In this document: positions 31,557 through 43,479 of the stretch, in pieces
Position numbering within the stretch: the stretch's first letter is position 1
Layout: every line of letters starts with the position of its first letter
Assembly (NCBI GenBank): GCA_030998225.1
Contig: JAPYXD010000308.1
Coordinates: 9,062,001-9,126,000 of the forward strand
Direction of reading: 5' to 3'
DNA length: 64,000 nucleotides
Source: Diplolepis rosae
Lineage: Eukaryota; Arthropoda; Insecta; Hymenoptera; Diplolepididae
The notes under the pieces: generated by a model
Seen by the model: only the letters and a program-made list of their open reading frames with translations
The model's database searches: none
Told to the model about the DNA's origin: nothing
Made by a program: the position numbers and the translations under genes

Positions 31557-33114
31557 TATTACATCCCGTTAACATTATATTTTTTAAATTTTCATTATTG
31601 CCCCTGTATACGAGCAATACTTCATAAATGGAAGTGAATAGTTAGTTGTACTCTTTAATTATTATCAGTCTTATGGTAATCACTACCTAGACCGGGTAAA
31701 TATTCTGCAGAGGTAAGTTAATGCACTACCTCACATCGATAGATCGGTTTAACACTTGGTAGCAAGTGATAAAGAAGAGTATCGCTCGGTCTATATGGTA
31801 ATTACCCACGCGGTAATGAGACAGTGAGTCATACCGCGCGTCAATTATATAGCAATGCGGCGCTGGTAACCTAGTGAGACGGCAACATGTAACTGGCATG
31901 GCTCTATTAACATTGATTCATTATTGCCTTAATTAATAATTACTATACCATCCTTGCTAGTTACTAAGCATAAAATTATTATTGATATTAATAACAATTG
32001 ATAATAATTCAGTTTTTAAGCTTAAGATAAGTAAATACAGGTATACTTAACCACACTGGTATTTATTCGTCACCTAGATATAAGCACAGGCAAAAGAAGG
32101 AAAAGAAGGGATGCAAAGCAAAGATAAATTCACTCTTGATTGAGATCGTGAGGCGGAAATTAGACGGAGTCGTGAACTTTGCAACGAACGTGATTTCTAT
32201 CATTTTTGCAACGAACGTGACTTCCATCGCTTTTGCAATGAACGTGACTTGCATCACTTTTGCGCGAATCCATTCCCCCTTCAGTCACTATTGGGAGATA
32301 AATAGTATATATACCCCAGATTCACCTCTGGAGGTTTGTCATTAAGTTCCGAACAACCGTTTGTTAGGTCTGGACCGGTAATTCAACGTCGTGAGCAGAC
32401 CCTTCGATAAACGTAAGTCTCATTGGATTTCTATGAGCAACTCAACATTCAGTACTTGGTAAATAAAATCCTTGGTCCTTAAGTGGTGCAAGTCCGGAAA
32501 CCGTAGTGCTAGATAGTTCCTTTGGATTACGTGTATCGTCGTATTTAGTCGTGTCGGTTAATAGTGATTTAATTCTGAAATCGGGACGAACTAACCTATC
32601 TTGTTAACAAGTGCATGTTTGATTCATTTCTCGTGTACTCAACTAGATACGTAAGCGGATAATTGATCACATCAGTTGCTGGTGGACTTGCATCCCTTAC
32701 ACCATACCTCCTGCAAGATTTATCGTTGTTTGGCTACTTCACGGAGACTCAAACGAAACCCAACTATCCTGCAAGGATTTGTGCCGTTGACTTGCAATTA
32801 TAGGAGTAAAAAAAGACAATTCTCTCTTTTGCCCTCTAAATTAAGAGGTAGACAAGTAAGTTACTACCTAAGTATCATCCTGTGTGAAAACTTGCGCAAC
32901 ATCTTATTCGTTCATAATAAATTATTTCATTTATTTATATATTCAGTGTTTTATTATCATTGTGAACAACTCAGGGCCCATAGACCTGACAAGTGACAAC
33001 GTACGCACAAACAAAAATAAATTATCAGGCCTTACCAACCTGATATAATCAGCTAACCGCCTCCCTTATATCCAAAAATCCAAACTACCTTCGTCTTTTG
33101 CTCGGGACGTAACA
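31557..33114 (+). repeat. 3' LTR of element 3 (1558 bp)
   Basis: Begins TATTACATCCCG (the expected TG is mutated to TA) and ends GGGACGTAACA before TSD CATG. A TATA box (AGTATATATACC near 32305) precedes a likely start region. Three copies of the roughly 30-bp TTTTGCAACGAACGTGACTT unit lie at about 32176-32263. The second half has no counterpart in the truncated 5' LTR. Confidence 0.88.
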
Positions 33115-33118
33115 CATG

Positions 33119-35461
33119 TGCCAGCATACTGAGTTTAATTAAATAAACTTACTTTAATCATAATAAAAACGGACGTAGATAGACTCTTTTTGGTTTTGAA
33201 AATGAAAAAAAGTTTTAATTGTTCTTATTATACTGTTTTTATTAATGTTGGTTAACTATTTTTAAAAATATAAATTAATATTCACCATATTTTATATTCT
33301 ATTTTCTTTAATTATTCATAATTATTTCCAACTAATTACAACTCTCATCGAATTCATTTCTTGTTCAGGATTTTTCACTTTTTTCCATTTTTCAACTTAA
33401 CGTAAACAATTAATTATATATTATTTACATATATATATATATATATATTAATATTATAACCTTAATTTTTAATTTTCATTGATAGAATGAGGATTTAAGG
33501 AGGTTAGGTTAGGTTGTATTTCGAATAAACATGAATTATTGCTCGAATCATTAGTCAAATTATAACTGGTTTATTAATTAGCACTAACTGTACAAAATTC
33601 GGGGTAAACTACTTGACCCCGGGCAACCTAACCCGAACACAAACCAATACCGGAAACTAACCTTGAATTTTACTACTAGAATTCGTTGAGCGCCAGGTTA
33701 TTTCCTACAAATAACCAAAGTTACTAGTTAAATACAAATTATGAATTTATTAATGGACCAGTCCACTCAGGCGGGTCACCCTGTACATTGGTAAAGGACG
33801 TTACAGGGACCACAGAAATACCGCGGAGAGCGCGGGGTAAGAAGTAGCGTCTCTGCTCGCGATCACGGACACTTGTAAGTTCGACAATGAAATTTCGATT
33901 GTTCTTGGGCGCAAACACCGTGCCCATAAATGACCTCGCGAGATCCAATTAACGATATTCGCGAAACACTGAATTTAAATTTAATCATTCAATTAACGAG
34001 GCTGACCCATAGTCTGCCGCCTCGGAATCTTAGTGGCGAGGTGTTTCGTCGCACACCAGCCAAAACTCTACCGCTCACTTTACTTGAATAATTTGGATAT
34101 AAAACATAATATAAATAGAAAGAGGTCAAAGGCTACCTGTTATTCGGCGGCGTCCTCGCCAGCAACCGCGGCTCGCCATTTCGGGTACTTTTATAAGAGA
34201 TCAAAGAGTGTTTGATATATGTTCTGGCACCTGCCACTTGGAACGTCGAACAGAGAGTAAGTAACTATGGCGAGATCCGCTGGCGTGCTCGCAAAACCGG
34301 AAAACGGTGGCACTTACAAAGTTTACCGACATTACCGATATTTACGCTTAGTTCATATTCGCGAGCAACAGATGGCGAAGGTACGCCGATCTTTAGCGCC
34401 GCTACGTGGCGATTACCGGAATTAACCTCGTCGCTCAGGTTAGTTTGTCGACAACCTGTCAACAAAGCGACGGCGAACTCCTCTCCTTGGTGTTCTTGAG
34501 CAGGCGGGACTCACATCCGCCTGACGCACCAAGGATCCTCTTCCTGGTGTGTTGAGGTGTCGTGGTGCTGTGTCCGGTTATTTCCTCCATCGCTCGCAGT
34601 GAAACTTCGGCCGTGACGTGAATATTGATCGCCATCGACCGGGCGGTGAACTCGTGGTGCTTGCGTGTGAATGTGAAAATAAAATAATAAGAATTAAAGA
34701 TAAAATTTAGTGTTGTGCATGGTTGGAACCCTGAGTCTGGCAATTAGGAATAGGTTCCCCGGGAGTCTAACCTCTCCCTTCAGGTAACCCGTACTGTGAA
34801 TTTTCAGGGAGTGATGGTTCAATTAGCGCCGCGTGTGAAGATTCGGCAAACTAACTTAGGAAGTCAACTTAGAACACGAACGAGGCACCATTTTCTTTTC
34901 TGATGCATACGGCTGATTTAAGTAGTTTTATTTTTGAACTTTCTTTGATTTCACTCAATTAATTTTGAATATTGTAAATTTATAATGTTAATAAATTGTA
35001 TTTTTTTGAAATTTTTTTAAATAATCATAATTTTTACTCAATACATCCTGTCATAATTACCTTTCTTGTAATTCTATTTTCTGAAAATATAAAAACACTA
35101 CTTTAAAGAAAAATGTGGAAACCTAGCCTCAATTTTGCTTACGTAGGAAAAACTTTGCAACACCTTTAATGACTGAAAATACTTACTTCCGTAGGTTCCA
35201 ACCGAAATTTATGGAATAAGTATAAATATATAATTTCTTACAGGAAATAATTCTTTAATTTTTCCTTACCTATACCTTAGGTAATAAAGTACATCTATGA
35301 AGGGAAAAATTGTTACTGTCAATATTTTTGGCCAAAATGAGAAATTGGAATTATTAGTTTAGAATTTAGATCCAATACTCTTACAATCTTGCAAATGAAA
35401 ATTAAAATACAGATATTAAAGTTTCACAAAAGTACAATATAAATCAGATAAATTAATGGTG
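33119..35461. other. Unassigned sequence, partly GC-rich
   Basis: 33119-33560 is AT-rich with an (AT)n tract near 33427-33450 and a short AGGTTAGGTTAGG word near 33502. A minus-strand ORF of 69 codons (33948-33739) and a GC-richer stretch (34140-34800) may be remains of an LTR or exon, but I recognise no family. The rest to 35461 is AT-rich. Confidence 0.4.
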
Positions 35462-37064
35462 CAATAAAACTCTAGCACATAACTCTAAGGTAAATAGACT
35501 AAAAAACTAGTATATATTTTGTCTAAATGCAACTGAAGATATAGATGCAAGTACATATGTAGTATACAAATTTCGCAGGATTATTTATGAAAATTAGCTT
35601 AGAATTGCTAATACAAATTCTAAACTGTTAGAAATTTCTACTGCAATTTCCCAGAACAAGTGAGTGGAGTTTCATTCAGCTACAGCTTCCTAAAATTCAA
35701 ACAGAATTTCAGGAAAGTTTTTTACTTCTTACTAAATTTATGTGAAAAACTTTTTGTATTAAATTTCAGTTACAAAGTCTTAAATATTTTGTATATTCTT
35801 TCCTGGAAATACTAATACTTGTAATAGGAATAATTTTACGGTTTTTGCAACTGAAGTTCAATGTAGTCACATGCAGATGAAAATTCAGCCACATGCAACT
35901 GGAACTCAGTTACAGTTACGCAATTTTATGATAAATTTTATAAAAGTTCTATTACAGTTTGGTAGTTTTTAAGATACATTTTTTTAAAATTCAGTTGAGC
36001 TCCATAATAGTAATAATTTTTTTTTTTTTTTAATTCAGTACATTTTTTCCAAATTCAAGATACCTTTATTCAAAACCATCGCGACATTTCTAACACTGTA
36101 GTGTCCAAATATTTTTTAAATCTAATAACAACTTCTGGTAAAAACGCGTAAAAAAACACTTAGAGTAAAAAATTTAAATGTAGCGAATAAACTTGCAATA
36201 TAAACGTAAATTATAATTCAATTGCTAATAAGAATGCCACTTTTCAAACATTAGTTTTATAAAAAGAATTTATGTATTCTTACAAAGGGATATGTAATTT
36301 TTCCATCTATTCAACATTTGGAATTTTGAAAATAAATTGAACTAACCGTATGTAATGTAGTATCCTAATCGTTAGAACTGAGGGATTATAATACCCTCAG
36401 ATAATTTTTAAAATTTTTTCCTTTTGCGTTTCCTGGCCACACACATATATTTCGATATAACCCACTGTTCACTATAACGTGATCTATGTATCTAAAGTTT
36501 GACTATGACTTGAAACCGAAAGTGTGAGATGAAAGTGGAGGGTATATTTTTTGCTATTGTATTTAGAGTTAAGATTTTGAGGAAAAGGAGGAAAAAAAGT
36601 TGGAAGAATGTGCTCAAGATGACCGGAGTACTACGACAAAAGGAGACCATAAAGTATAATAGAAGTTAAATATTTCGATTTTGACAGAATTCCTATTACA
36701 AGTATTAGTATTTCCAGGAAAAAATATACAAAATTTTTAAGACTTTGTAACTCAAATTTTATAACAAATTTTTTTACATAAATTTACTAAAAAGTAACAA
36801 AATTTCCTGAAATTCTGTTTGAATTTTAGGAAGCTGTAGCTGAATGAAACTCCACTCACTTGTTCTGGGAAATTGCAGTAGAAATTTCTAACAGTGTAGA
36901 ATTTGTATTAGCAATTCTAAGCTAATTTTCATAAATAATCCTGCGAAATTTGTATACTACATATGTACTTGCATCTATATCTTCAGTTGCATTTAGACAA
37001 AATATATACTAGTTTTTTAGTCTATTTACCTTAGAGTTATGTGCTAGAATTTTATTGTTATTCC
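35462..37064. mobile_element. Long inverted-repeat element (arms ~370 bp, loop ~855 bp)
   Basis: Arms about 35462-35831 and 36687-37064 are reverse complements with scattered differences. Shared words include TCAGCTACAGCTTCCTAAAA, with its complement on the other side. The loop (35832-36686) is AT-rich and without a gene. No target duplication or terminal motif could be defined, so boundaries are approximate. Confidence 0.75.
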
Positions 37065-37511
37065 TAAGGAAGTTTTTATTCAATTTACCGATGTTTTCTG
37101 TACAATTTTATGTAAATTTTCCGACGTTATTTTACATTTTTTTACATTTTGACATTTGCAAAGTTTATTCCAAAATAGGGCTCATATGTGCAATACTTTA
37201 CCTACTGTTTTAAAAATTTTAGAAATAAAGGTCACTGATAAGAACTCCGATTACAGTCGAAACGTTTGAAAGTATGTAACTTTCTGAGTTATCATTTCTG
37301 GACCCTAAAGCCAATTATTATAACAACAACGTCGTATGAAATAATGTATTTATTCATTAGAAAAATCAATGAGATTATATAATATGTAATATATTAATTC
37401 TAAATTTATGCACTTTTTAGTACCTTCAGCTTATAGTTGTTTCATTTGAAATATTTCATTAATTGGAAGTTGAAATGATCTTCATGAATAAATTTTTTAG
37501 TTTTCTAAAGT

Positions 37512-38422
37512 CTCTCACGTCCCGCGACTCTACAACCTAGAGTAACAAACAAATTACGGAACCAATGAAGGGATCAATGCAACATTACCACGTCCTTGAT
37601 TATATTGACTCAACAGCAAGATCTAATAAGAAATAAGAAGATCGTTATAATCGAAAGGTAGATTTGAATAGAATTGAGATATTTGGCTGTGACATTAACG
37701 CCAGGCAATAAATTTCATCGGAACATGAGTCATCAGTGAAGGCAACTCATTCGAGCTTAAGCTTCAATACCAAATATGGGAAAGGTGGTAAACCTTGTTT
37801 TTTACACCCACCATAGGTGACCTTTCAAAGGCCTATAAAAAGCGACAGTTCCAATAGAGTTCAGTTCCGTCAGTTAGTCAACATCCGATTTCTACAATGT
37901 AACCAACGTGAGTCCAGTCCAGTCCCATCATCTCTACACCGCGAGTTCAGTCCACGCTAGTCCAGCCTCATCAGATTTTACCGCTACCCAAACCAATTCT
38001 AATTCGACGCTGAGTTCAACGACTGTAAAAAGTGAAGGGGAATCGCCTTCCAAATTCTCTTGAAACGGGGATCAAAGAATCAACTATATCAACAGGCTAG
38101 ACTACGAATTTCCCATCTGACAACATTTATCTCAAAGATTACAACGAAGACTCAACTTACCACATCCGCTCTACTGGACTCATTTATTCATCAAGCAAGT
38201 TACAACGCAGGGTAATTACAAGGGTACTTCAACAATACAATTCAATCTCCATTTCCATGGTGCTTACTCATTTCACAATTTGATTGTTAATAAATATATT
38301 TTATATCATTCACCATTCTCAATCACTGACTATTCCTCATCCCTTAGAGAGGATCCTTCCGATCCTTAAATAAAACGAGGAGATCTTTTGAAGAAGAGAA
38401 GTGTTACGTTTCTGACGTAACA
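37512..38422 (+). repeat. 5' LTR of element 4
   Basis: The end is fixed by TGTTACGTTTCTGACGTAACA-like terminal sequence (38402-38422, itself a small palindrome of 8-bp arms) just before the PBS. The start is placed at CTCACGTCCCGCGACTC by analogy with the inverted LTR termini of element 3 and is uncertain. AATAAA-type signals occur near 38291 and 38371. Confidence 0.6.
37834..37866 (+). promoter_or_regulatory. LTR core promoter: TATA box and initiator
   Basis: TATAAAA at 37834-37840 is followed 27 bases later by TCAGTT (37861-37866), a good match to the arthropod initiator TCAGTY. This is the expected spacing for Pol II start of element RNA. Confidence 0.7.
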
Positions 38423-38438
38423 TACCCAATCTCTTTTT

Positions 38439-38457
38439 TGGTGCATCTGCCCGGGAA
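38439..38457 (+). promoter_or_regulatory. Primer-binding site, tRNA-Gly-like
   Basis: TGGTGCATCTGCCCGGGAA, complementary with about two mismatches to the CCA end of tRNA-Gly. It lies 16 bases after the LTR end. Confidence 0.75.
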
Positions 38458-38559
38458 AACTTAAAGTCAGTGAATGGGATATCGAAATTTTATAATTACT
38501 AGGAATAAAAAATTAATGAATTACAATTCTAATTTATCTGATTTTACACATATTTTGTT

Positions 38560-39090
38560 AAAATAAAATAAATTTGATAAAATCACGGAGGGATTTGACC
38601 TTGAGGCTAACCTGAATAATTAAATAATCATTTTCTTTTATTTGAAATTTTACACACATATTGGTTCAAATAAAATAAATTTGATAAAATCACGAAAAGA
38701 TTTGACCTCGAGGCGAACTTGAGTGATTAAATAATCATTTTATTTTATTTGAAATTTTACACACATATTGGTTCAAATAAAATAAATTTGATAAAATCAC
38801 GAAAAGATTTGACCTCGAGGCGAACTTGAGTGATTAAATAATCATCTTATTTTATTTGAAATTTTACACACATATCTTGTTAAAATAAAATAATTTTATC
38901 GAATCACAAAAGGATCTGACCTTGCGGCTAACCTAAGTGATTAAATAATTATTTTATTTAAAAACTGTTCAATTTCCTTATTTCTTGTTATTTTGTACAA
39001 ACTGTGTTGAAATAAAATAAATTTTTTTGAGTCACGCAGGGATTTAACCTTGAGGCTAACCTAAGTGATCGAACGACTTATTTTATTTGA
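38560..39090 (+). repeat. Five tandem ~107-bp repeats in the element 4 leader
   Basis: Units start near 38560, 38669, 38775, 38883 and 39010, each with AATAAAATAAATTTGAT, then a TTTGACCTYGAGGC-like word and GTGATTAAATAATCATTTT. The second and third are almost identical; the last is the most diverged. A separate pair, CTTGAGTCATGCCTGTCTAA and CTTGAGTCAGGCTTGTCCAA, lies near 39142 and 39397. They sit between PBS and gag. Confidence 0.85.
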
Positions 39091-39933
39091 AATTTTATTA
39101 TCTGAATTTCTGAAAGTACAAGGATTACATAGGATTTTGTGCTTGAGTCATGCCTGTCTAATCTCGTACTTCTTTAATTCTAAACTGTTAACTAAATTCT
39201 AATTCGAGTTAAAACGAGAAAAAACAGCACACGAGACTATAAGTCCTTTTTAGATTCGTTGAACGGTCACCATTGATTTAATCAATTAGGTAAGGCAAAA
39301 TTCAAGTGCTCATGCAGTATCGTTTGAAACTTCTATTTCAACTCTGTTGACTAACAGAATATTTTCAATTGCAAAAGATTGACCAAGATGTTGTACTTGA
39401 GTCAGGCTTGTCCAATCTTACATTACTAAAATTCTGTAAATTTTATAGTTTTGTTTATGTATGTATAATAAAAAAATATAATAAATATTAAAAAAAAAAA
39501 TTTCTGTGATTGTAACAATTATTTAAAAATCATTTATGACCCATACCATTTGACAATTATATTTTAGAAAAACAAGGTAAAAAACACATCAAGTATCCCA
39601 GGTAAGACAAAGACCAAAATTAGTTTCAATAAGAATAGTTTTGAAACGAAAATTCTGAATGAATATTTTTCTGTAAGCACATGGCAATTGGTAGAATTAA
39701 GGCATATTATTTTAAGAATTTTGGTTGATGACTATAAATTTACCTGACTCGGAACATTGAGACAAATTCATGTTTTATAATAACAAATTATCAATCACAT
39801 TTATTGATTACAAAAATATTTTAAAACGAAAGATATTTGAAAAACTTTTCTGTTGATCCAATTGAATATTTATGTATTGTAATTTTAAAAGTGTCTCCTG
39901 TACGTATTAGTAAATTTTTTTTTATAATAACCT
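39091..39933 (+). other. Rest of the element 4 leader
   Basis: AT-rich 5' untranslated sequence up to the gag ATG at 39934, with the duplicated CTTGAGTCA word and an A-rich run near 39490. Confidence 0.6.
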
Positions 39934-42480
39934 ATGTCGGGACCCAATCCTAGCGAATCAGGGAAATCACAAATTCAAGAAAATCCTATTACACGCAGTC
40001 AAGTTAAGAAAAATACTGAACTTGCAAAATTCGTGGCACAAAATCAAACTGGTCCCCTTAAACCAAAAAGAATAGTTACTGTGAAGGAAAAGGTAAGTAA
40101 AGATAAGTTTGAAAATTTTTCTAACAAAGACAAAACAAATATCAGTTTTCAATCAGATAATATTTCCTTAGAGAAAACCTTAACGTTTGAACAATTCGAA
40201 TCTCCCGGAACAAGCAATTTATCTGACTCGAATAATTGGCTTAATTCAAATTCAAAAACTAATTCAAGTATTATTTGTGGATCAATTGACCAAGACGAAA
40301 CATTAAAAAACGAAACTACTTATAATTACAACGAAGATATAAGTTTACTTAGTTCAACGATAATTCAAAAAAATACAGTTGAAGAAAGAACTAAAATAAA
40401 TTTATCAGAAAAAGCTCTTACACGCCAAACAATTTTAAGTAATCACGATAGCGACGATAATAGTACCGACAACGAACAAATGGAGCAAATTGTTCACAAC
40501 AATCCTGAAGAAAACGTTAATCCAATTATAAACAACGAAATGGTCCTACTTAGTAATCAACAAGTATTCTTACGCGACGCGTTAGAAGTAGTACCCTTAT
40601 TTGATGGAACTAACATTCCATTATCACATTTTATTGAAGGATGTTATGAGGCAAAGGCAATGCTGCCAACGCCCGCAGCTCAAGAACATTTATCAGGAGA
40701 TGCGATAAAATTTATATTTGGATCGACTTATAAAAATATCGAGGAATTAATTGAAAAACTCAAAAGAGTATACGCCCCAGCAAAAAGTGTGTATCAGTTA
40801 CAAGCAGAATTAGGAAATTCCTATATGTGGGAAAAAGAGAACGTACTTTCCTATGCAGCTAGAATTAAGGAGATTGCCGACAAAATCGAAGACGCTCAAA
40901 GACTCAACAATAATGGACAAGTAGATACTACCATCAAACGGAACCTTGAAAGAGACGTTATTAAATGCTTTATTCGCGGTCTGCGTACTGAATTAGAAAT
41001 TCGAGTAAAAACAAAGGAAACATTTAAAGAAGTTTTCAATGACACAATCAACGTAGAAAGAGATTTGGTAGCATCTTCCTCACTACGGAGAAATAAAAAC
41101 TCAGGTTATTTAAAAATGGATGATTCTATAAATATTAGAAATAATAAAAGAACTCGATTCAATGTTGCACGAGATAACAATATAAATTGTATAATATGCA
41201 AAAAAAACCGGGTCATGTTGCTGAAAGTTGTTATCATTTAACTAAAGCACAAGAAGCAGTTTCTAAAGAACAAAACCTTAATTTTCTTATGCAAAATCAA
41301 CAGCTTAGTAATAATCAGCGACAACGAGATAATATTTACAATAATTCTGCAAGAAATAATTACCGGAATAACCATTTTTTAGGAAACAGAAATAACAATT
41401 ATGATAATAATATCTTTGCACTAAACAATTATCCGAATAAAAATTTTTTAAGGAACAGGAACAACAATTACAATAACTTTTTAAGTAACAGAAATAATTA
41501 TCCTAACAGCAATAGATTCCATAATTACAATAATAATAATTTTTCGAGAAACAGAAATAATGATAATAGACAAGAAAATCTAGATCACAACAGGTATGCA
41601 AATCACAGACAATTTTTAAATCAAAATAGACAACGTGAGATGCGAAATCAGCAATTAAGTAGACCAAATCAAAATTATCCACAAAAATCAGAAGTTATAT
41701 GCAACTACCCTAGCGAACTGGCTGAACGATAGCTTTACGCTGTAGCGTAACATTATCGTAACATTATCGTAAAGTTATCGTAAAGTAGCATTATAACTCA
41801 TGAATGAGGCAAAATAAATATTCAAAATGTTTTTATCCTTATTCTACGTTAAAAATAACGTTAACTGGTAATTGAAATATGCAATAATTTTATTTATTTA
41901 CGCTAAAAATTAAAAAAATATAATACCTGTCATTGAAGGCAGTGCAGTGGTTCACCTTTTGTGGAACTTCTCCGTAAAAGTTGACGATTGGTTGGAGTGA
42001 GACACAACTATACTTTCATCTCACTCTAACAAATAGTCAATCCTGACGGTGAAGACATGTAAAGTGATGAGCCACTGCACTGCCTTCAATGATAGGTATT
42101 ATATTTTTTTAATTTTTAGCGTAAACAAATAAAATTATTGCACATTTCAATTACCAGTTGACGTTATTTTCAACGTAGAATAAGGATAAAAACATTTTGA
42201 ATGTTTATTTTGCCTCATTCATGAGTTATAATGCTACTTTACGATAACTTTACGATAATTTTACGATAATGTTGCGCTACAGCGTAAAGCTATCGTTCAG
42301 CCAGTTCGCTAGGGTATTGTAAAAAACCAGGACATATAATAACAAATTGTAATTTTAGATTAAATAAACAGCAATCGCAAAATTCGGAAAACTCAAACGC
42401 TCTCCCCAGTACGGATGCACTGAGGAAAGCATAAAGCACGAACAAGAAGCATCCACTTGTAACGATCAACCAGCTATAAA
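39934..42480 (+). pseudogene. gag: Gag of element 4: capsid plus nucleocapsid with two broken zinc knuckles
   Basis: The ORF from ATG 39934 runs 435 codons: a Ser/Asn-rich head, then capsid from about residue 215 (VVPLFDGTNIPLSHFIEG) to about 395. A first knuckle (Cys pair at about 41188-41199) is broken by an indel in an A-run. The frame continues at 41187-41700 as an Asn/Arg-rich nucleocapsid with many RNNNYxN repeats. A second knuckle is split exactly by the MITE 41708-42314, leaving its first Cys before the insertion and the remaining Cys-His-Cys after it. Stops follow in the linker towards protease. In intact elements Gag packages the RNA. Confidence 0.88.
41708..42314. mobile_element. 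Hairpin MITE with TA target duplication (copy 1)
   Basis: 607 bp. Ends CCCTAGCGAACTGGCTGAACG and complement, flanked by TA (41706-41707 and 42315-42316). The whole element is nearly palindromic, with a short centre near 42000. Subterminal ACGATA-TTTACG words repeat. Removing it with one TA would leave the gag frame unshifted at that point, confirming the TA target. Probably mobilised by a Tc1/mariner-type transposase. Confidence 0.92.
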
Positions 42481-42826
42481 GATAAGCGTTTCGAAACCAA
42501 GTACAATTCCATCGATAATGATATGCGCAGAAGGCCTTCAAAGCCCTGCTCGCATGATGATAGATACCGGTGCTGGTCGGAATTTGATTAAACAAAATTC
42601 CGTAATTCCTAATTTGCCAATAGATGAAAAAATAGTGTTAAAACTTACAGGAGTAAATAATTTACCACTTTTTACAATGGGACAAGTACAAATAAACACT
42701 CTAGGATATCCAACAATATTGAATATAGTTCCTAATGAAGTTCCAATAGATGAAGACGGAGTTCTAGGTTCAGAATTTTTTAGAGAAAATAAAGTCAATA
42801 TAAATTATGTATCAAAATGTCTATAA
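42480..42826 (+). pseudogene. pol: Retroviral-type aspartic protease of element 4
   Basis: The open segment contains the active-site motif MMIDTGAGRNLI and the flap/C-terminal GVLGSEFF, as in Ty3/Gypsy protease of about 100 residues. It stops at 42824-42826 before the pre-RT region, which resumes at 42909. It would cleave the Gag-Pol polyprotein. Confidence 0.85.
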
Positions 42827-42908
42827 ATACAAAAGAAACTGTATCCATTTGAATCAACACAGATATTAACAATTCCAGCTAGAACAGTAACAACATTTTA
42901 TATTCCAA

Positions 42909-43293
42909 TTGAAAATACTGAAAATACCAGTTATTACTTTAGAAGCCTTTGAAGAAAGAGATTTTCAAAATGTAACAAGACAATCAAGCAATTTAAAAAA
43001 CTTAAGTTTTGACGATTTATCTAAAAAAATTCTGAATCCCTTCTTAAAAACCGACAATTTTTTCGACAATCCATGCAAATTTTTCAACATAACAGATGAA
43101 GAAAGAATAGAATGCATCAAAAAACTTCTTCGTTTGGATCATTTGAATCAAGACGAATACGAACATGTAGAAAGATTAATTATTAACAGTGAAAACAGAT
43201 TTCAAATCCCAGGAGAACCACTTGAAGCTATTATCGTTTTGCAACATTCGATTCCAACTACAGATGATTCTCCAATTTTTTCAAGACAATACA
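42909..43293 (+). pseudogene. pol: Pre-RT linker of Pol, element 4
   Basis: Open frame including DEERIECIKKLLRLDHLNQD and HSIPTTDDSPIFSRQY, the typical run-in to Gypsy RT. It ends where a mariner-derived fragment begins at 43294; the frame then runs on into that fragment to a stop at 43331. Confidence 0.8.
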
Positions 43294-43478
43294 CAGTGTG
43301 TCCCAAAAATAACCGAACTTTTTGGATATAGAATAAGATAAACATTATATTATCTTTGAAAGTTCTTATTAATGCAAAATAGGTTCCATTAGACTCAATA
43401 CAACGTTTGGAACAATCAACCAGCACATGCAAAGATTTTTTTAAGTCATTTATAAGAATGTTTGTAACCAGTTTGGAT
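43294..43478 (-). mobile_element. Mariner-type 3' end fragment replacing the RT fingers
   Basis: About 185 bp starting with CAGTGTGTCCCAAAAATAAC, which resembles a Tc1/mariner terminal repeat. On the minus strand it reads a transposase C-terminus-like segment (KRCIESNGTYF). RT residues that should lie between SRQY and WIVPKK are missing here, so the insertion came with a deletion. Confidence 0.65.
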
Positions 43479-43479
43479 T

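Larger units (their letters stand above)
24572..33114 (+). mobile_element. LTR retroelement with 4-bp TSD, gag but no pol (element 3)
   Basis: Starts TGTTACATCCCG and ends CGGGACGTAACA, matching short inverted LTR termini, and is flanked by CATG on both sides (24568-24571 and 33115-33118). The 3' LTR is full length; the 5' LTR is cut short by an internal deletion that also removed the PBS. LTR identity is about 90-95% by eye. Between degraded gag (25323-26432) and the purine tract at 31544-31556 there is no RT, RNase H or integrase. Instead there are non-coding sequence, a tRNA-like segment and a probable antisense spliced gene. It is therefore non-autonomous. Confidence 0.85.

Noticed and set aside
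33502..33516. AGGTTAGGTTAGG, similar to the insect telomere repeat TTAGG
   Set aside because: Only two to three units in AT-rich sequence; short matches like this are expected by chance and there is no array.
34700..34740. Possible PBS (TGGTTGGAACCC) after an LTR-like GC-rich stretch
   Set aside because: It does not match any insect tRNA 3' end that I know, and no LTR partner was found.
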